Positions 8,226 through 16,684 of a stretch of DNA of 64,000 nt are shown one piece after another. Each line of letters opens with the position of its first letter. Within the stretch, counting starts at the first letter, position 1. The DNA comes from CAWEYO01 sp963813315 (lineage in GTDB: Bacteria > Pseudomonadota > Alphaproteobacteria > Rhizobiales > Rhizobiaceae), in assembly GCA_963813315.1 (NCBI GenBank), contig CAWEYO010000021.1:27310-91309 (forward strand). Reading direction: 5' to 3'. A program made the translations under genes and the position numbers. Below the pieces are notes generated by a model. It was not told the origin of the DNA. It saw only the letters and a program-made list of their open reading frames with translations, and made no database searches.

Positions 8226-8828
8226 ATGGCTTTCGAATTGCCGGAACTGCCTTACGACTATGAAGCACTGCAACCTTACATGTCCAAAGAAACTCTCGAG
8301 TATCATCACGACAAGCACCACAAGGCTTATGTGGACAACGGCAACAAGCTCGCCGTGGAAGCCGGCATGGACAAGCTGTCGCTGAAGGAGATCATCGAGC
8401 AATCCTTTGGCAAGAATGCCGGGCTCTTCAACAATGCCGGCCAGCACTACAATCACATCCATTTCTGGAAGTGGATGAAGAAGGGCGGCGGCGGCAACAA
8501 GCTGCCGGGCGCTTTGCAGAAGGCCGTCGACAGCGATCTCGGCGGATACGACAAGTTCAAGGCCGATTTCATCGCGGCCGGAACCACGCAGTTCGGCTCG
8601 GGCTGGGCCTGGCTCTCGGTAAAAGACGGCAAACTGGCGATTTCCAAGACGCCGAACGGCGAGAACCCGCTGGTTCATGGCGCGTCGCCGATCCTCGGTG
8701 TCGATGTTTGGGAGCATTCCTACTACATCGACTACCGCAATGCCCGGCCGAAATACCTGGAGGCGTTTGTCGACAATCTGATCAACTGGGACCACGTGCT
8801 GGAACTCTATGAAAAGGCCGCGAAATAG
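8226..8828 (+). CDS. sodB: Fe/Mn superoxide dismutase
   Basis: 200 residues, complete. Converts superoxide to hydrogen peroxide and oxygen. Metal ligands are recognisable: His27 in EYHHDKHHKAYV, a second histidine in the NHIHFWKWM region, and the Asp and His of DVWEHSYYIDYRN. The N-terminal hairpin and C-terminal alpha/beta domains are intact. There is no signal peptide, so it is cytoplasmic. AAGGAG precedes ATG 8226. A strong terminator follows 20 bp after the stop, so this is a single-gene transcript or the end of one. Whether Fe or Mn is used cannot be told from the residues read. Confidence 0.93.
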   Translation: MAFELPELPYDYEALQPYMSKETLEYHHDKHHKAYVDNGNKLAVEAGMDKLSLKEIIEQSFGKNAGLFNNAGQHYNHIHFWKWMKKGGGGNKLPGALQKAVDSDLGGYDKFKADFIAAGTTQFGSGWAWLSVKDGKLAISKTPNGENPLVHGASPILGVDVWEHSYYIDYRNARPKYLEAFVDNLINWDHVLELYEKAAK

Positions 8829-8847
8829 CGCCTCGCGGTTCCAGGAT

Positions 8848-8877
8848 AAAAAGGCTCCGTTGCACGGGGCCTTTTTT
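8848..8877 (+). terminator. Rho-independent terminator after sodB
   Basis: AAAAAGGCTCCG, loop TTGCA, CGGGGCCTTTTTT: a stem of about 11 bp with one G-T pair, A-tract and T-tract on either side. Its symmetric A/T flanks would allow function from both strands. Confidence 0.88.
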
Positions 8878-9000
8878 CGTTTCGGCTGCGGCGGAAGTTT
8901 CACAAAACCGTGAAGACAGAGGGCGGGAATTTCTGATCCAATGGCGCCGTTAGCAAATCTGGGCCGGTCTTTCCATTTCCACAAATTTTGGAGGAAGTTC

Positions 9001-9441
9001 ATGAGAAAGCTTGTAATCGCCATCTCCTTGCTCGCGCTGGCCGGAACGGCTGCTCTCGCGGACCCGATTGCCGACCGCAAGGCACTCATGAAAGCGAATG
9101 GAAAAGCAGCCGGGATGCTGGCTCCAATGGTCAAGGGGGAGAAGCCTTTCGATGCCGCGGTCGTTCTTGAAGCGCTGACGACAATCAACGGAAACGCGCA
9201 GAAGATCGATGTCGTCGCACTGTTCCCCCCTGGAACCGAAACGGGCGGTGAGACGACGGCATCACCGAAGATCTGGCAGGACATGGCCGATTTCCAGGCC
9301 AGGGTCGACAAGTTCAAGGCGGATGCGGCCGCTGCAGCTGCTGCACCCGCCAAAGACCTCGATGCGCTGAAAACCCAGTTCGAAGGGCTCGGAAAGAATT
9401 GCGGCGGCTGCCACGAAAACTTCCGTGTCAAGAAGGGCTAG
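9001..9441 (+). CDS. Cytochrome c' (class II cytochrome c), periplasmic
   Basis: 146 residues with an N-terminal signal peptide (MRKLVIAISLLALAGTAALA, cleavage expected before DPIADR) and a single C-terminal haem site CGGCHENFR, the arrangement of four-helix-bundle cytochromes c'. These bind NO or CO and are tied to nitrosative-stress protection or respiration. An alanine-rich hinge precedes the last helix. A strong TTGGAGGAAG Shine-Dalgarno precedes ATG 9001. The diheme cytochrome gene starts 24 bp downstream and probably shares its mRNA; maturation needs the ccm system, part of which is at 51554-55602. Confidence 0.88.
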   Translation: MRKLVIAISLLALAGTAALADPIADRKALMKANGKAAGMLAPMVKGEKPFDAAVVLEALTTINGNAQKIDVVALFPPGTETGGETTASPKIWQDMADFQARVDKFKADAAAAAAAPAKDLDALKTQFEGLGKNCGGCHENFRVKKG

Positions 9442-9465
9442 AGCATCGGTGCATCCGCCCGCTCG

Positions 9466-10422
9466 ATGCGTTTGATACGGAAAGTCGCCGCCGCCATTGC
9501 CGTGCTGGCTGGCGTCGGCGCCGCGGCCCTGTGGTTTCTGTCTGCCCCCACGCGTCTTGACGCCGAAACGGTCGCGACCCTCGGAAACGGCGATGCGACG
9601 AGAGGCAAGCGCATTTTCTGGGCAGGCGGCTGCACCTCGTGCCACGCCCGGCCGAAGTCCGAGGGCCCGGCAAGGCTGGAACTGGCGGGCGGCCTCGCGC
9701 TCAAGACGCCGTTCGGGACGTTCGTCGCGCCAAACATTTCCACCGATCCCGACGACGGAATCGGAGCATGGACCGTCAAGGACTTCGCCGATGCGGTGTT
9801 GCACGGGGTCTCGCCCGAGGGCGAACATTACTATCCGGCATTTCCGTATTCTTCATACACGCGCATGAGGCCGCAAGACGTCGCCGACCTCTACGCATTC
9901 ATGAAGACACTGCCGCCGGTCGCGGGAAAAGCGCCGGGTCATCAAATAGGCTTCCCCTTCAACGTTAGGCGCGCTCTAGGCTTGTGGAAGCTTTTCTATC
10001 TCAGCGACGAGCCGGTCGTGACGCTTGACAGCGGCTCGCCCGAAAGCGTGCGGACAGGACAGTATCTGGTCGAAGGCCCCGGCCATTGCGGCGAGTGCCA
10101 TACACCGCGGCAATTCACCGGTGGGCTCAAGAAGGGTCAATGGCTGGCGGGAGCCGTCGCCGCCGAGGGAGAGGGGATCGTGCCCAATATTACTTCCGGC
10201 GAGGGCGGCATCGGCGGCTGGTCGGAGAGCGACATTGCCGGGTTCCTCGAAACCGGCTTCACGCCGGACTTCGATACTGTGAGCGGCGCAATGGTCGCGG
10301 TCCAGAGGAACATGGCCGAGCTGTCGCCGGAGGATCGCGCCGCGATTGCCGCCTATTTGAAAGCTGTACCGCCGCATCCAAACGGATATCCAGCGCGCCG
10401 GCCGGATAAATCCGCGCTCTAA
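9466..10422 (+). CDS. Diheme c-type cytochrome, membrane-anchored
   Basis: 318 residues. One N-terminal hydrophobic segment (about residues 7-26) acts as anchor or uncleaved signal. Two class I haem c sites are present, CTSCH near residue 56 and CGECH near residue 210, in two repeated domains; the blocks TPFGTFVAPNISTDP and GIVPNITSGEGGIGGWSESD show the repeat. This is the architecture of cytochrome subunits serving membrane dehydrogenases, though no dehydrogenase gene is adjacent. With the upstream cytochrome c' it forms a probable two-gene periplasmic electron-transfer unit. Start taken at ATG 9466; no strong Shine-Dalgarno is visible. Confidence 0.85.
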   Translation: MRLIRKVAAAIAVLAGVGAAALWFLSAPTRLDAETVATLGNGDATRGKRIFWAGGCTSCHARPKSEGPARLELAGGLALKTPFGTFVAPNISTDPDDGIGAWTVKDFADAVLHGVSPEGEHYYPAFPYSSYTRMRPQDVADLYAFMKTLPPVAGKAPGHQIGFPFNVRRALGLWKLFYLSDEPVVTLDSGSPESVRTGQYLVEGPGHCGECHTPRQFTGGLKKGQWLAGAVAAEGEGIVPNITSGEGGIGGWSESDIAGFLETGFTPDFDTVSGAMVAVQRNMAELSPEDRAAIAAYLKAVPPHPNGYPARRPDKSAL

Positions 10423-10621
10423 ACCTTGGTCCAAGGCCGAGGGCCGGCGCGTAGGGTTTCGCTGATCGCCAATGTTGCAGGACGAGCAAGGCATCGATGA
10501 CAGCCGATCTCCCCCCTTGCGAGGGAGATGTCCGGCAGGACAGAGAGGGGCGCGAAGAAATGCCCATGTTCGCAATTCCGCACCAACCTGATCAGCGGCG
10601 AGGCGATGCGGATCGCCGCCC
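10423..10621. other. Intergenic segment with a small inverted repeat
   Basis: Two convergent genes end here. CATCTCCC-type palindromic sequence (GATCTCCCCCCTTGCGAGGG then AGATGTCC) lies at about 10505-10535 and could act as a hairpin. Nothing else recognised. Confidence 0.4.
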
Positions 10622-12729
10622 CTAGAATGCGCCGGTCTTGCCTGTCGCCTTCAACGCGAAAGCGTAGGTGAAAGCAATTTCTTCAAGCCGCGAAAACCGT
10701 CCTGATGCTCCGGCATGGCCGGCGTCCATATTGATCTTGAAGATAACCGGACTGTCGCCGGTCTTGCATGCGCGAAGGCGGGCGACCCACTTCGCCGGCT
10801 CCCAGTAGGTGACGCGCGGGTCGGTCAAGCCGGCCGCCGCCAGGATGGGCGGATAGGCCAGCGCGGCGACATTGTCGTAGGGGGAATAGGCCGCGATCGT
10901 CCGAAAGTCGGCTTCCGACTGGATCGGGTTACCCCATTCCGGCCATTCCGGCGGCGTCAGCGGAAGCGTGTCGTCAAGCATTGTCGTCAGGACGTCGACA
11001 AAGGGCACCTCGGCGATGATGGCGCCGAAGGCTTCCGGAGCCATGTTGGCGACGGCGCCCATCAGCATCCCGCCGGCGGAGGCGCCCTGAGCAACGATAC
11101 GGTCATGCGAAGTATAGTTTTCGGCCACGAGTTGGCGTGCAACAGCGATGAAGTCGTGGAACGTATTCGTCTTCTTCGCGCGCTTGCCGTCCTCGTACCA
11201 CGAATACCCCTTGTCCTTGCCGCCGCGGATGTGCGCGATGGCGTAGACGAACCCGCGCTCGACAAGCGACAGGCAGTTGGTATTGAAAGCGGCTGGTACG
11301 GCAATGCCGTAGGATCCGTAGCCGTACAGCAGGCAGGGCGCCGAGCCGTCCAGCGGCGTGTCGCGGTGATGAATGAGCGATACGGGAACCAGCTCTCCGT
11401 CATGCGAGGGGGCCATCAGGCGGCGCGTCACATAGCTTTCAGGGTCATGACCAGACGGTACTTCCTGGGTCTTCAGGAGTACCCGCTCGCGCGTGCGCAT
11501 GTTGTAGTCGAAAACCTGCGCGGGAGTGGTCATGGACGAATAGGTGAAGCGCATGATGTCGGTGTCGTATTCAAACGACCCGGAGAGGCCGAGCGAAAAG
11601 GCCTCCTCATCGAACGCAATCAGATGCTCTTCGCCATTCGAGCGATCACGAATGACGATGCGCGGCAGTCCGTCCTTGCGTTCCAGCCTCACCAGGAAAT
11701 CCCTGAACGAAAGGATCGAGAGGATCAGCCGGCCCGGTTCATGCGGCACGAGTTCCTGCCAGTTGGCGCGGGAGGGGTCGGAAACCGGCGCGGTGACGAT
11801 CTTGAAGTCCTTGGCGCCGTCGGCGTTGGTAAGGATGAAGAAAATTCGCCGCCTTCCTCAAGATCATATTGCAGGCCGGTTTCACGCGGCGAAACGACAA
11901 GCGGCGTGCCGAGAGGGTCGTCGGCTGAGAGGATGCGATATTCCGACGTCTCATGATCATTGATGGATATGAAGATCCATTCATTGCTGCGCGTACCGCC
12001 CACGCTCATGAAAAAGCCTGGATCACTCTCCTCGTAGATCAGCCGGTCGCCGCTGCTTTCCATTCCGATGTCATGGAAGAAGATTTTCGAAGGCCGGTGG
12101 CTGGCGTCGACGCGGGTGTAGAAGAACCCGTCATTGGCGGCGCTCCAAACGCCGGAGCCGCCGGTATCGGCAACCCGGTCATCAAGATCGCCGCCGCTGA
12201 CAACGTCCCGGACACGCAGCGCGAAGAACTCGGAGCCCATGTCGTCGAAGGCCCAGAGCAGGCGGCGGTGGTCGGACGAATGATCGACCCCGCCGATCCG
12301 GAAATAGGCCTTGCCTTCGGCTTCGTGATCGCCGTCAAGGACGATCTCCTCCGGGCCTCCGTCGCGGGGCGTTCGGAAATAACGCGGCTGCTCGCCGCCA
12401 AGCTTGAAGGACGATCCATAGGCATAAGGCCCGTCCTTCATCGGCACGGTGCTGTCGTCTTCCTTGATTCGCCCTTTCATTTCCGCAAAGAGCGTCTTTC
12501 GCAGCTCGGCCGTATCGTCCATGAGGGCCGCCTGATAGGCGTTCTCGGCTTCCAGGTGGGAGCGGATTGCCGGATCGAGGGCTGCCGGATTCCTGAAGAC
12601 CTCCTGCCAGTTCTCCGCCCGCAGCCACGCATATTCGTCGATGCGCGTGATGTCGTGCCGCGTATCGGCGTGCGGCCTGCGCTCGGTCTGCGGCGGGGTC
12701 AGTGAAGGGAATGCGATGTTCTTTTTCAT
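10622..12729 (-). pseudogene. ptrB: Oligopeptidase B-like S9 peptidase, split by one frameshift
   Basis: N-terminal beta-propeller part (from ATG 12729: PPQTERRPHADTRHDITRID, DEYAWLRAENWQEV) and C-terminal hydrolase part are in different frames. The nucleophile serine is in QGASAGGMLMG, the acid in the GLTDPRVTYWEP region and the histidine in MDAGHAGASGRF. After EEGGEF at about 11840-11845 the reading breaks; adding one T to the TTTT run (read on the minus strand) restores FFILTNADGAKDFKIVTAP and joins the halves into a full-length protein of about 700 residues. Oligopeptidase B cleaves short peptides after Lys/Arg in the cytoplasm. Either a true one-base deletion or a homopolymer sequencing error. 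Confidence 0.85.
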
Positions 12730-12829
12730 TCTTGCCAATTTTCGACAATTCTTGGATGCAAGTGAACACGCCGGCCGGCGCCGGTTCAAGTGGGCATCCG
12801 GTTTGACTTCGAAAATCCGGCCCGCGCGG

Positions 12830-12940
12830 CTAGAGCAGCGGACGCATCGATGGAATCAGATGGAATCGCTGCTGCTCTATCTCTTTGTTTGAGCATCGGA
12901 TTTTCGCGAAACCGGTTCCCACTTTGGTGTCCGATGCTCT
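12830..12940. repeat. Two adjacent palindromic repeats (families C and B, copy 1)
   Basis: First, AGAGCAGCGG...CGCTGCTGCTCT (about 12833-12879), an imperfect palindrome with internal GATGGAATCAGATGGAATC. Second, GAGCATCGGATTTTCGCGAA...TGTCCGATGCTC (12891-12940). The second type recurs at 23072-23122 and, inverted and doubled, at 40363-40446. They lie between the start of the ptrB-like gene and the end of msrB. Confidence 0.8.
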
Positions 12941-12948
12941 GTGCGCGG

Positions 12949-13356
12949 CTACTTCTTCTCGAAGTCGAGCGCGGTGCCGTTCATGCAATAGCGCAGGCCG
13001 GTAGGATTCGGGCCGTCCTCGAAGACATGGCCAAGATGGCCGTCGCAATCAGCGCAGCGTATCTCGGTGCGGGACATGAACAAAGACCGGTCCTTGTGCT
13101 CCGAAACTGCGTCCGGCACCATCGGTGCGTAGAAACTCGGCCACCCGGTGCCCGAATCGAATTTCGTTTCAGAACTGAACAGCGGCTTGCCGCAGCCGGC
13201 GCAGTGATAGATTCCCTTCTCCTTGGTGTCCCAATTCGGGCCGGTGAAGGCGCGCTCGGTGCCATGCTTGCGCAACACATCGTATTGCTCCGGCGTCAGT
13301 TCCGTGCGCCATTCGGCGTCGGTCTTGTCGATTTTCATTTTGGTATCGCCGGTCAT
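12949..13356 (-). CDS. msrB: Peptide-methionine (R)-S-oxide reductase MsrB
   Basis: 135 residues, single SelR domain. Two CxxC zinc pairs are visible (CAGC and CADC), as are the GWPSFY substrate loop, HLGHVF, and the catalytic cysteine in RYCMNGTALDF. It reduces the R-sulfoxide of methionine residues using thioredoxin. There is no signal peptide, so it is the cytoplasmic form. GGAGA precedes ATG 13356. It is transcribed away from the Mrp operon, with the two sharing a divergent intergenic region of about 180 bp. Confidence 0.94.
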   Translation of the reverse strand: MTGDTKMKIDKTDAEWRTELTPEQYDVLRKHGTERAFTGPNWDTKEKGIYHCAGCGKPLFSSETKFDSGTGWPSFYAPMVPDAVSEHKDRSLFMSRTEIRCADCDGHLGHVFEDGPNPTGLRYCMNGTALDFEKK

Positions 13357-13535
13357 GGGATTTCTCCGTCGTTTGCCTCAAATGTAGTGCGAAACTCGAT
13401 ATTGCAAAATAACAAGACAGTGCATTTGGAGTTGAGTTGAGATAAGGCGCTCCAAAGCACCTGCGGCTTGTCGCCGGAATGGTGAGAGGCTATGCCACTG
13501 GCAAGCCAGGAACAAACCGGACCGGGACAAGAGGA

Positions 13536-15878
13536 ATGGCAACCGGAGCGCAGTCGCTCACATTCTTCGCACTGATGCTGCCATTTGTCGGCGCCGCCCT
13601 GGCGCCTTCGCTGACACGCCTGTTCAAGCATCGCGCGGCATGGCTTCTGGCCGCAATCCCCCTGTGGATATTCGTCCATCTTGCAGGCTTCCTGGAGCCG
13701 GTCTCGGCAGGAAATGCGATCAGCGGAGGTTACCCGTGGATCCCGAGCCTCGATGTCGCATTCTCATGGTATCTGGACGGGCTGTCGCTCACCTTTGCGT
13801 TGATGATCTCCGGCATCGGAACGCTGATAGTGCTCTATTCCGGCGGCTACCTGAGAGGCCATCCGCAACAGGGGCGCTTTTTCTCCTTCATGCTGATGTT
13901 CATGGGCGCCATGCAGGGACTGGTGCTGGCTGATTCGTTTCTGATGCTGTTCGTGTTTTGGGAACTGACCTCGATCACCTCGTTTCTGCTGATTGGGTTC
14001 GACAGTGCACGTGAGCCGGCACGCCGGGCAGCACTTCAGGCGCTGATCGTGACCGGGGCGGGTGGACTATCGTTGCTTGCCGGGCTTCTTCTGGTCCGGA
14101 GCGCCACCGGATACAGCGAACTTTCCTCGCTGCTGCAGTCCGGCTCGATGCTGCGAGACAGCCCGGTCTATCTTGCCGCGCTTGCTCTTGTGCTCGGCGG
14201 CGCCTTCACCAAATCGGCGCAAGTGCCATTCCATTTCTGGCTGCCCAACGCGATGGAGGCGCCGACACCGGTCTCGGCCTATCTTCATTCAGCGACGATG
14301 GTGAAGGCCGGCGTCTATCTGGTCATGCGGCTCAATCCGGTGATGGGCGACACCGTGGCCTGGGAGACCATCCTGCCGCTTTTCGGCGGGGCGACGCTGA
14401 TGACCGGGGCAGTGCTGGCGATGCGTCAGACCGATCTGAAGCTGATGCTCGCCTATACGACCGTGGGTTCGCTCGGGCTCATGGTGATGCTGACCGGGTA
14501 CGGTTCGCAAAAAGCCGTCGAGGCCGCGGTGCTCTACCTTGTCGCCCATGCCATGTTCAAGGGTGGGTTGTTCATGGTGGCTGGGCTGATCGATCATGGG
14601 ACGGGCAGCCGCGACATCACCGGGCTGGGCGGATTGCGACGCGCCATGCCGCTGACCTTTGCCGCCGCTCTCCTTTCTGCGCTTTCCATGGGTGGCCTTC
14701 CTCTTTTTTTCGGTTTTCTCGCGAAGGAAGAAACCTATGCCGCGCTCGGCTTCGCTAGCGGCTGGAGCACCATGCTGACGATCGCGGCGATTTTCGCAAA
14801 CGCGCTAATGTTTGCAATCGGCTTCCTTGTCGGACTGAAACCATTCACTGGTCCCGCCGGACCGATTCATGCACATGAAGGCCCCGCGCTCATGTGGATC
14901 GGGCCGCTGCTGCTTGCCATCCTCGGAACGCTGGCGGCGCTGCTCTCGCCGGCGACGCACATGCTGATATCGAGCCCCATGGCGAGTGCGGTGGCCGGAG
15001 TGCCCATCGCGGTGGAAATCTCCTCGGCCCCGCATCCCGGGATCCCGGTGCTCTTGTCGGCGGTGACTATCGCGCTGGGCATTGCGGCCTATCGTGGTGG
15101 CGAGCGGCTGCGGATTCTCGTCGCCAAAATCCTGACGGGGATCGGCTGGGGGCCTGATCGCGGCTTCGATCAGGTGATGCGCGCGCTGCTGCGGGCCTCA
15201 CATGCGGTAACGGGGGTGATCCACAACGGCCGCCTCGACGTCTACCTGACCGTCACCTTCGTCGTGGTCGCGCTGGCGATTCTTGTTCCGATTGCTCTTT
15301 TCTCGGAATTTCCGGCAGTGCCCGATTTTCCGGCGCTGGCCTTCTACGAGTGGACTGTTATCGCCATCGCCGTCATCGGCCTCGGGGCGATCATACAGGC
15401 GAAGGACCGTCTTACCGCGATCGTTTCACTTGGCATCCAGGGGTTCGCGGTCGCGCTGCTCTACATGCTGCTTGGCGCACCCGACCTCTCGTTCACGCAG
15501 TTCATGGTAGAGACGTTGTCGGTCGTCATCCTGGCGCTGGTGATAACCAGGTTGAGGCTCTCGCCGTCGGATCATCGTCCCGCCGGACAGAAACTGCTCG
15601 ACTTCGCCATTTCGCTTGCGTGCGGCGCGGGTTTTGGACTGCTGCTGCTGAAGGTCGTGCAACTGCCTTTCGACCGCACTCTGACCGCCTTCTTCAACGC
15701 CCATGCGAAGGTCGACGCGCATGGCCGCAACATCGTCAATGTTATCATCGTCGATTTTCGCGGCATGGACACTCTGGGCGAGATCGCCGTGGTCATGATC
15801 GCCGGACTTGCAATTCTCGCGCTCGTCCGCATTCGCGTGCCCCGCGCCGTCACGGCCGGGAAGCAGGCGAAGGAGTGA
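13536..15878 (+). CDS. mrpA: Na+(K+)/H+ antiporter subunit A (MrpA/MnhA/PhaA)
   Basis: About 780 residues of repeated hydrophobic segments, the NuoL-like subunit of the Mrp complex. Recognisable proton-antiporter signatures include FWELTSITSFLLIGF, FTKSAQVPFHFWLPNAMEAPTPVSAYLHSATMVKAG (read over its two halves) and AHAMFKGGLFMVAGLIDHG. The C-terminal part (from about residue 600) holds the MbhD/MbhE-like helices. First of seven genes with tight junctions. Start uncertain: ATG 13536 is preceded very closely by AAGAGGA, and an in-frame ATG at 13479 would add 19 polar residues. MrpA is thought to carry one of the ion paths. Confidence 0.9.
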   Translation: MATGAQSLTFFALMLPFVGAALAPSLTRLFKHRAAWLLAAIPLWIFVHLAGFLEPVSAGNAISGGYPWIPSLDVAFSWYLDGLSLTFALMISGIGTLIVLYSGGYLRGHPQQGRFFSFMLMFMGAMQGLVLADSFLMLFVFWELTSITSFLLIGFDSAREPARRAALQALIVTGAGGLSLLAGLLLVRSATGYSELSSLLQSGSMLRDSPVYLAALALVLGGAFTKSAQVPFHFWLPNAMEAPTPVSAYLHSATMVKAGVYLVMRLNPVMGDTVAWETILPLFGGATLMTGAVLAMRQTDLKLMLAYTTVGSLGLMVMLTGYGSQKAVEAAVLYLVAHAMFKGGLFMVAGLIDHGTGSRDITGLGGLRRAMPLTFAAALLSALSMGGLPLFFGFLAKEETYAALGFASGWSTMLTIAAIFANALMFAIGFLVGLKPFTGPAGPIHAHEGPALMWIGPLLLAILGTLAALLSPATHMLISSPMASAVAGVPIAVEISSAPHPGIPVLLSAVTIALGIAAYRGGERLRILVAKILTGIGWGPDRGFDQVMRALLRASHAVTGVIHNGRLDVYLTVTFVVVALAILVPIALFSEFPAVPDFPALAFYEWTVIAIAVIGLGAIIQAKDRLTAIVSLGIQGFAVALLYMLLGAPDLSFTQFMVETLSVVILALVITRLRLSPSDHRPAGQKLLDFAISLACGAGFGLLLLKVVQLPFDRTLTAFFNAHAKVDAHGRNIVNVIIVDFRGMDTLGEIAVVMIAGLAILALVRIRVPRAVTAGKQAKE

Positions 15879-15882
15879 TGCG

Positions 15883-16302
15883 ATGCATACGGTGATTTTC
15901 AGGACCATGGCGCCGTATCTGACCAGTCTGATGGTGCTGTTTTCGATTTTCGTCCTCCTTCGCGGGCACAATGAACCAGGCGGCGGCTTTATCGGCGGCC
16001 TGATCGCGGCGTCGGCGTTCGCGATCTACGGGATTGCTTGCGGGGCAGTCGAGGTGCGCCGGGCTTTCTACTTCCACCCGATGGCGATTTCCGGGTTCGG
16101 CGTGCTGCTTGCGGCTCTGTCGGGCGCGCTCTCGTTTGCCTACGGCGTGCCGTTCCTCACCGGGTTGTGGACGAGTATCGACCTTTTCGGGCCGCCGATT
16201 GACCTCTCGACGGTGATGCTCTTCGACATCGGCGTTTATCTGGTCGTCGTCGGATCGATCACTTCGATCGCGCTGGCGCTCGAGGATAGGACGGGCGGCT
16301 GA
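15883..16302 (+). CDS. mrpB: Na+/H+ antiporter subunit B (MrpB)
   Basis: 139 residues, four hydrophobic helices, with the typical opening VIFRTMAPYLTSLMVLFSIF, the LLRGHNEPGGGFIGGLIAAS motif and the end SITSIALALED. Starts four bases after the mrpA stop with AAGGAG upstream. Integral part of the multi-subunit Mrp complex in the inner membrane; separate from MrpA here, whereas some rhizobial systems carry a fused AB subunit. Confidence 0.92.
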   Translation: MHTVIFRTMAPYLTSLMVLFSIFVLLRGHNEPGGGFIGGLIAASAFAIYGIACGAVEVRRAFYFHPMAISGFGVLLAALSGALSFAYGVPFLTGLWTSIDLFGPPIDLSTVMLFDIGVYLVVVGSITSIALALEDRTGG

Positions 16303-16679
16303 TGGAAACCGCGCTTGCCGCTCTGGTCACGGCCTTTTTCACCGCCGCCATTTATCTGATGCTCTCGAAACACATCGTCCGCATCCTGCTTGGTGTCGCA
16401 ATTCTCGGCAACGCGGTAAATCTGCTGATCTTCACTTCGGGCCGGGTCCTGCGGGAGGTGCCGCCGATCATCCCGGAAGGGCTCGACATCCCTGCGACCG
16501 ATGTCGCCAATCCACTGCCTCAGGCTTTGATTCTTACCGCGATCGTGATCTCGTTCTCCTTCTTCGTCTTCCTGCTCGTCCTTGCCTATCGGGCCTACCA
16601 GGAACTCGGCACGGATGAGGCGGATGCGATGCGTGTTGCCGAGCCGGAAGGCGAGGGGCTGCCGCCGATGGGTTATTGA
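16302..16679 (+). CDS. mrpC: Na+/H+ antiporter subunit C (MrpC, NuoK-like)
   Basis: 125 residues, three hydrophobic helices, NuoK-like. Contains LLGVAILGNAVNLLIFTSG and the conserved NPLPQALILTAIVISF run. Its ATG overlaps the mrpB stop in TGATG, so translation is coupled. Slightly longer than average because of an acidic cytoplasmic tail (ELGTDEADAMRVAEPEGEG). Confidence 0.92.
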   Translation: METALAALVTAFFTAAIYLMLSKHIVRILLGVAILGNAVNLLIFTSGRVLREVPPIIPEGLDIPATDVANPLPQALILTAIVISFSFFVFLLVLAYRAYQELGTDEADAMRVAEPEGEGLPPMGY

Positions 16680-16684
16680 ACGCG

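Noticed and set aside
10715..11956. 413-codon plus-strand frame
   Set aside because: Shadow of the oligopeptidase gene, which has an intact catalytic triad on the other strand.
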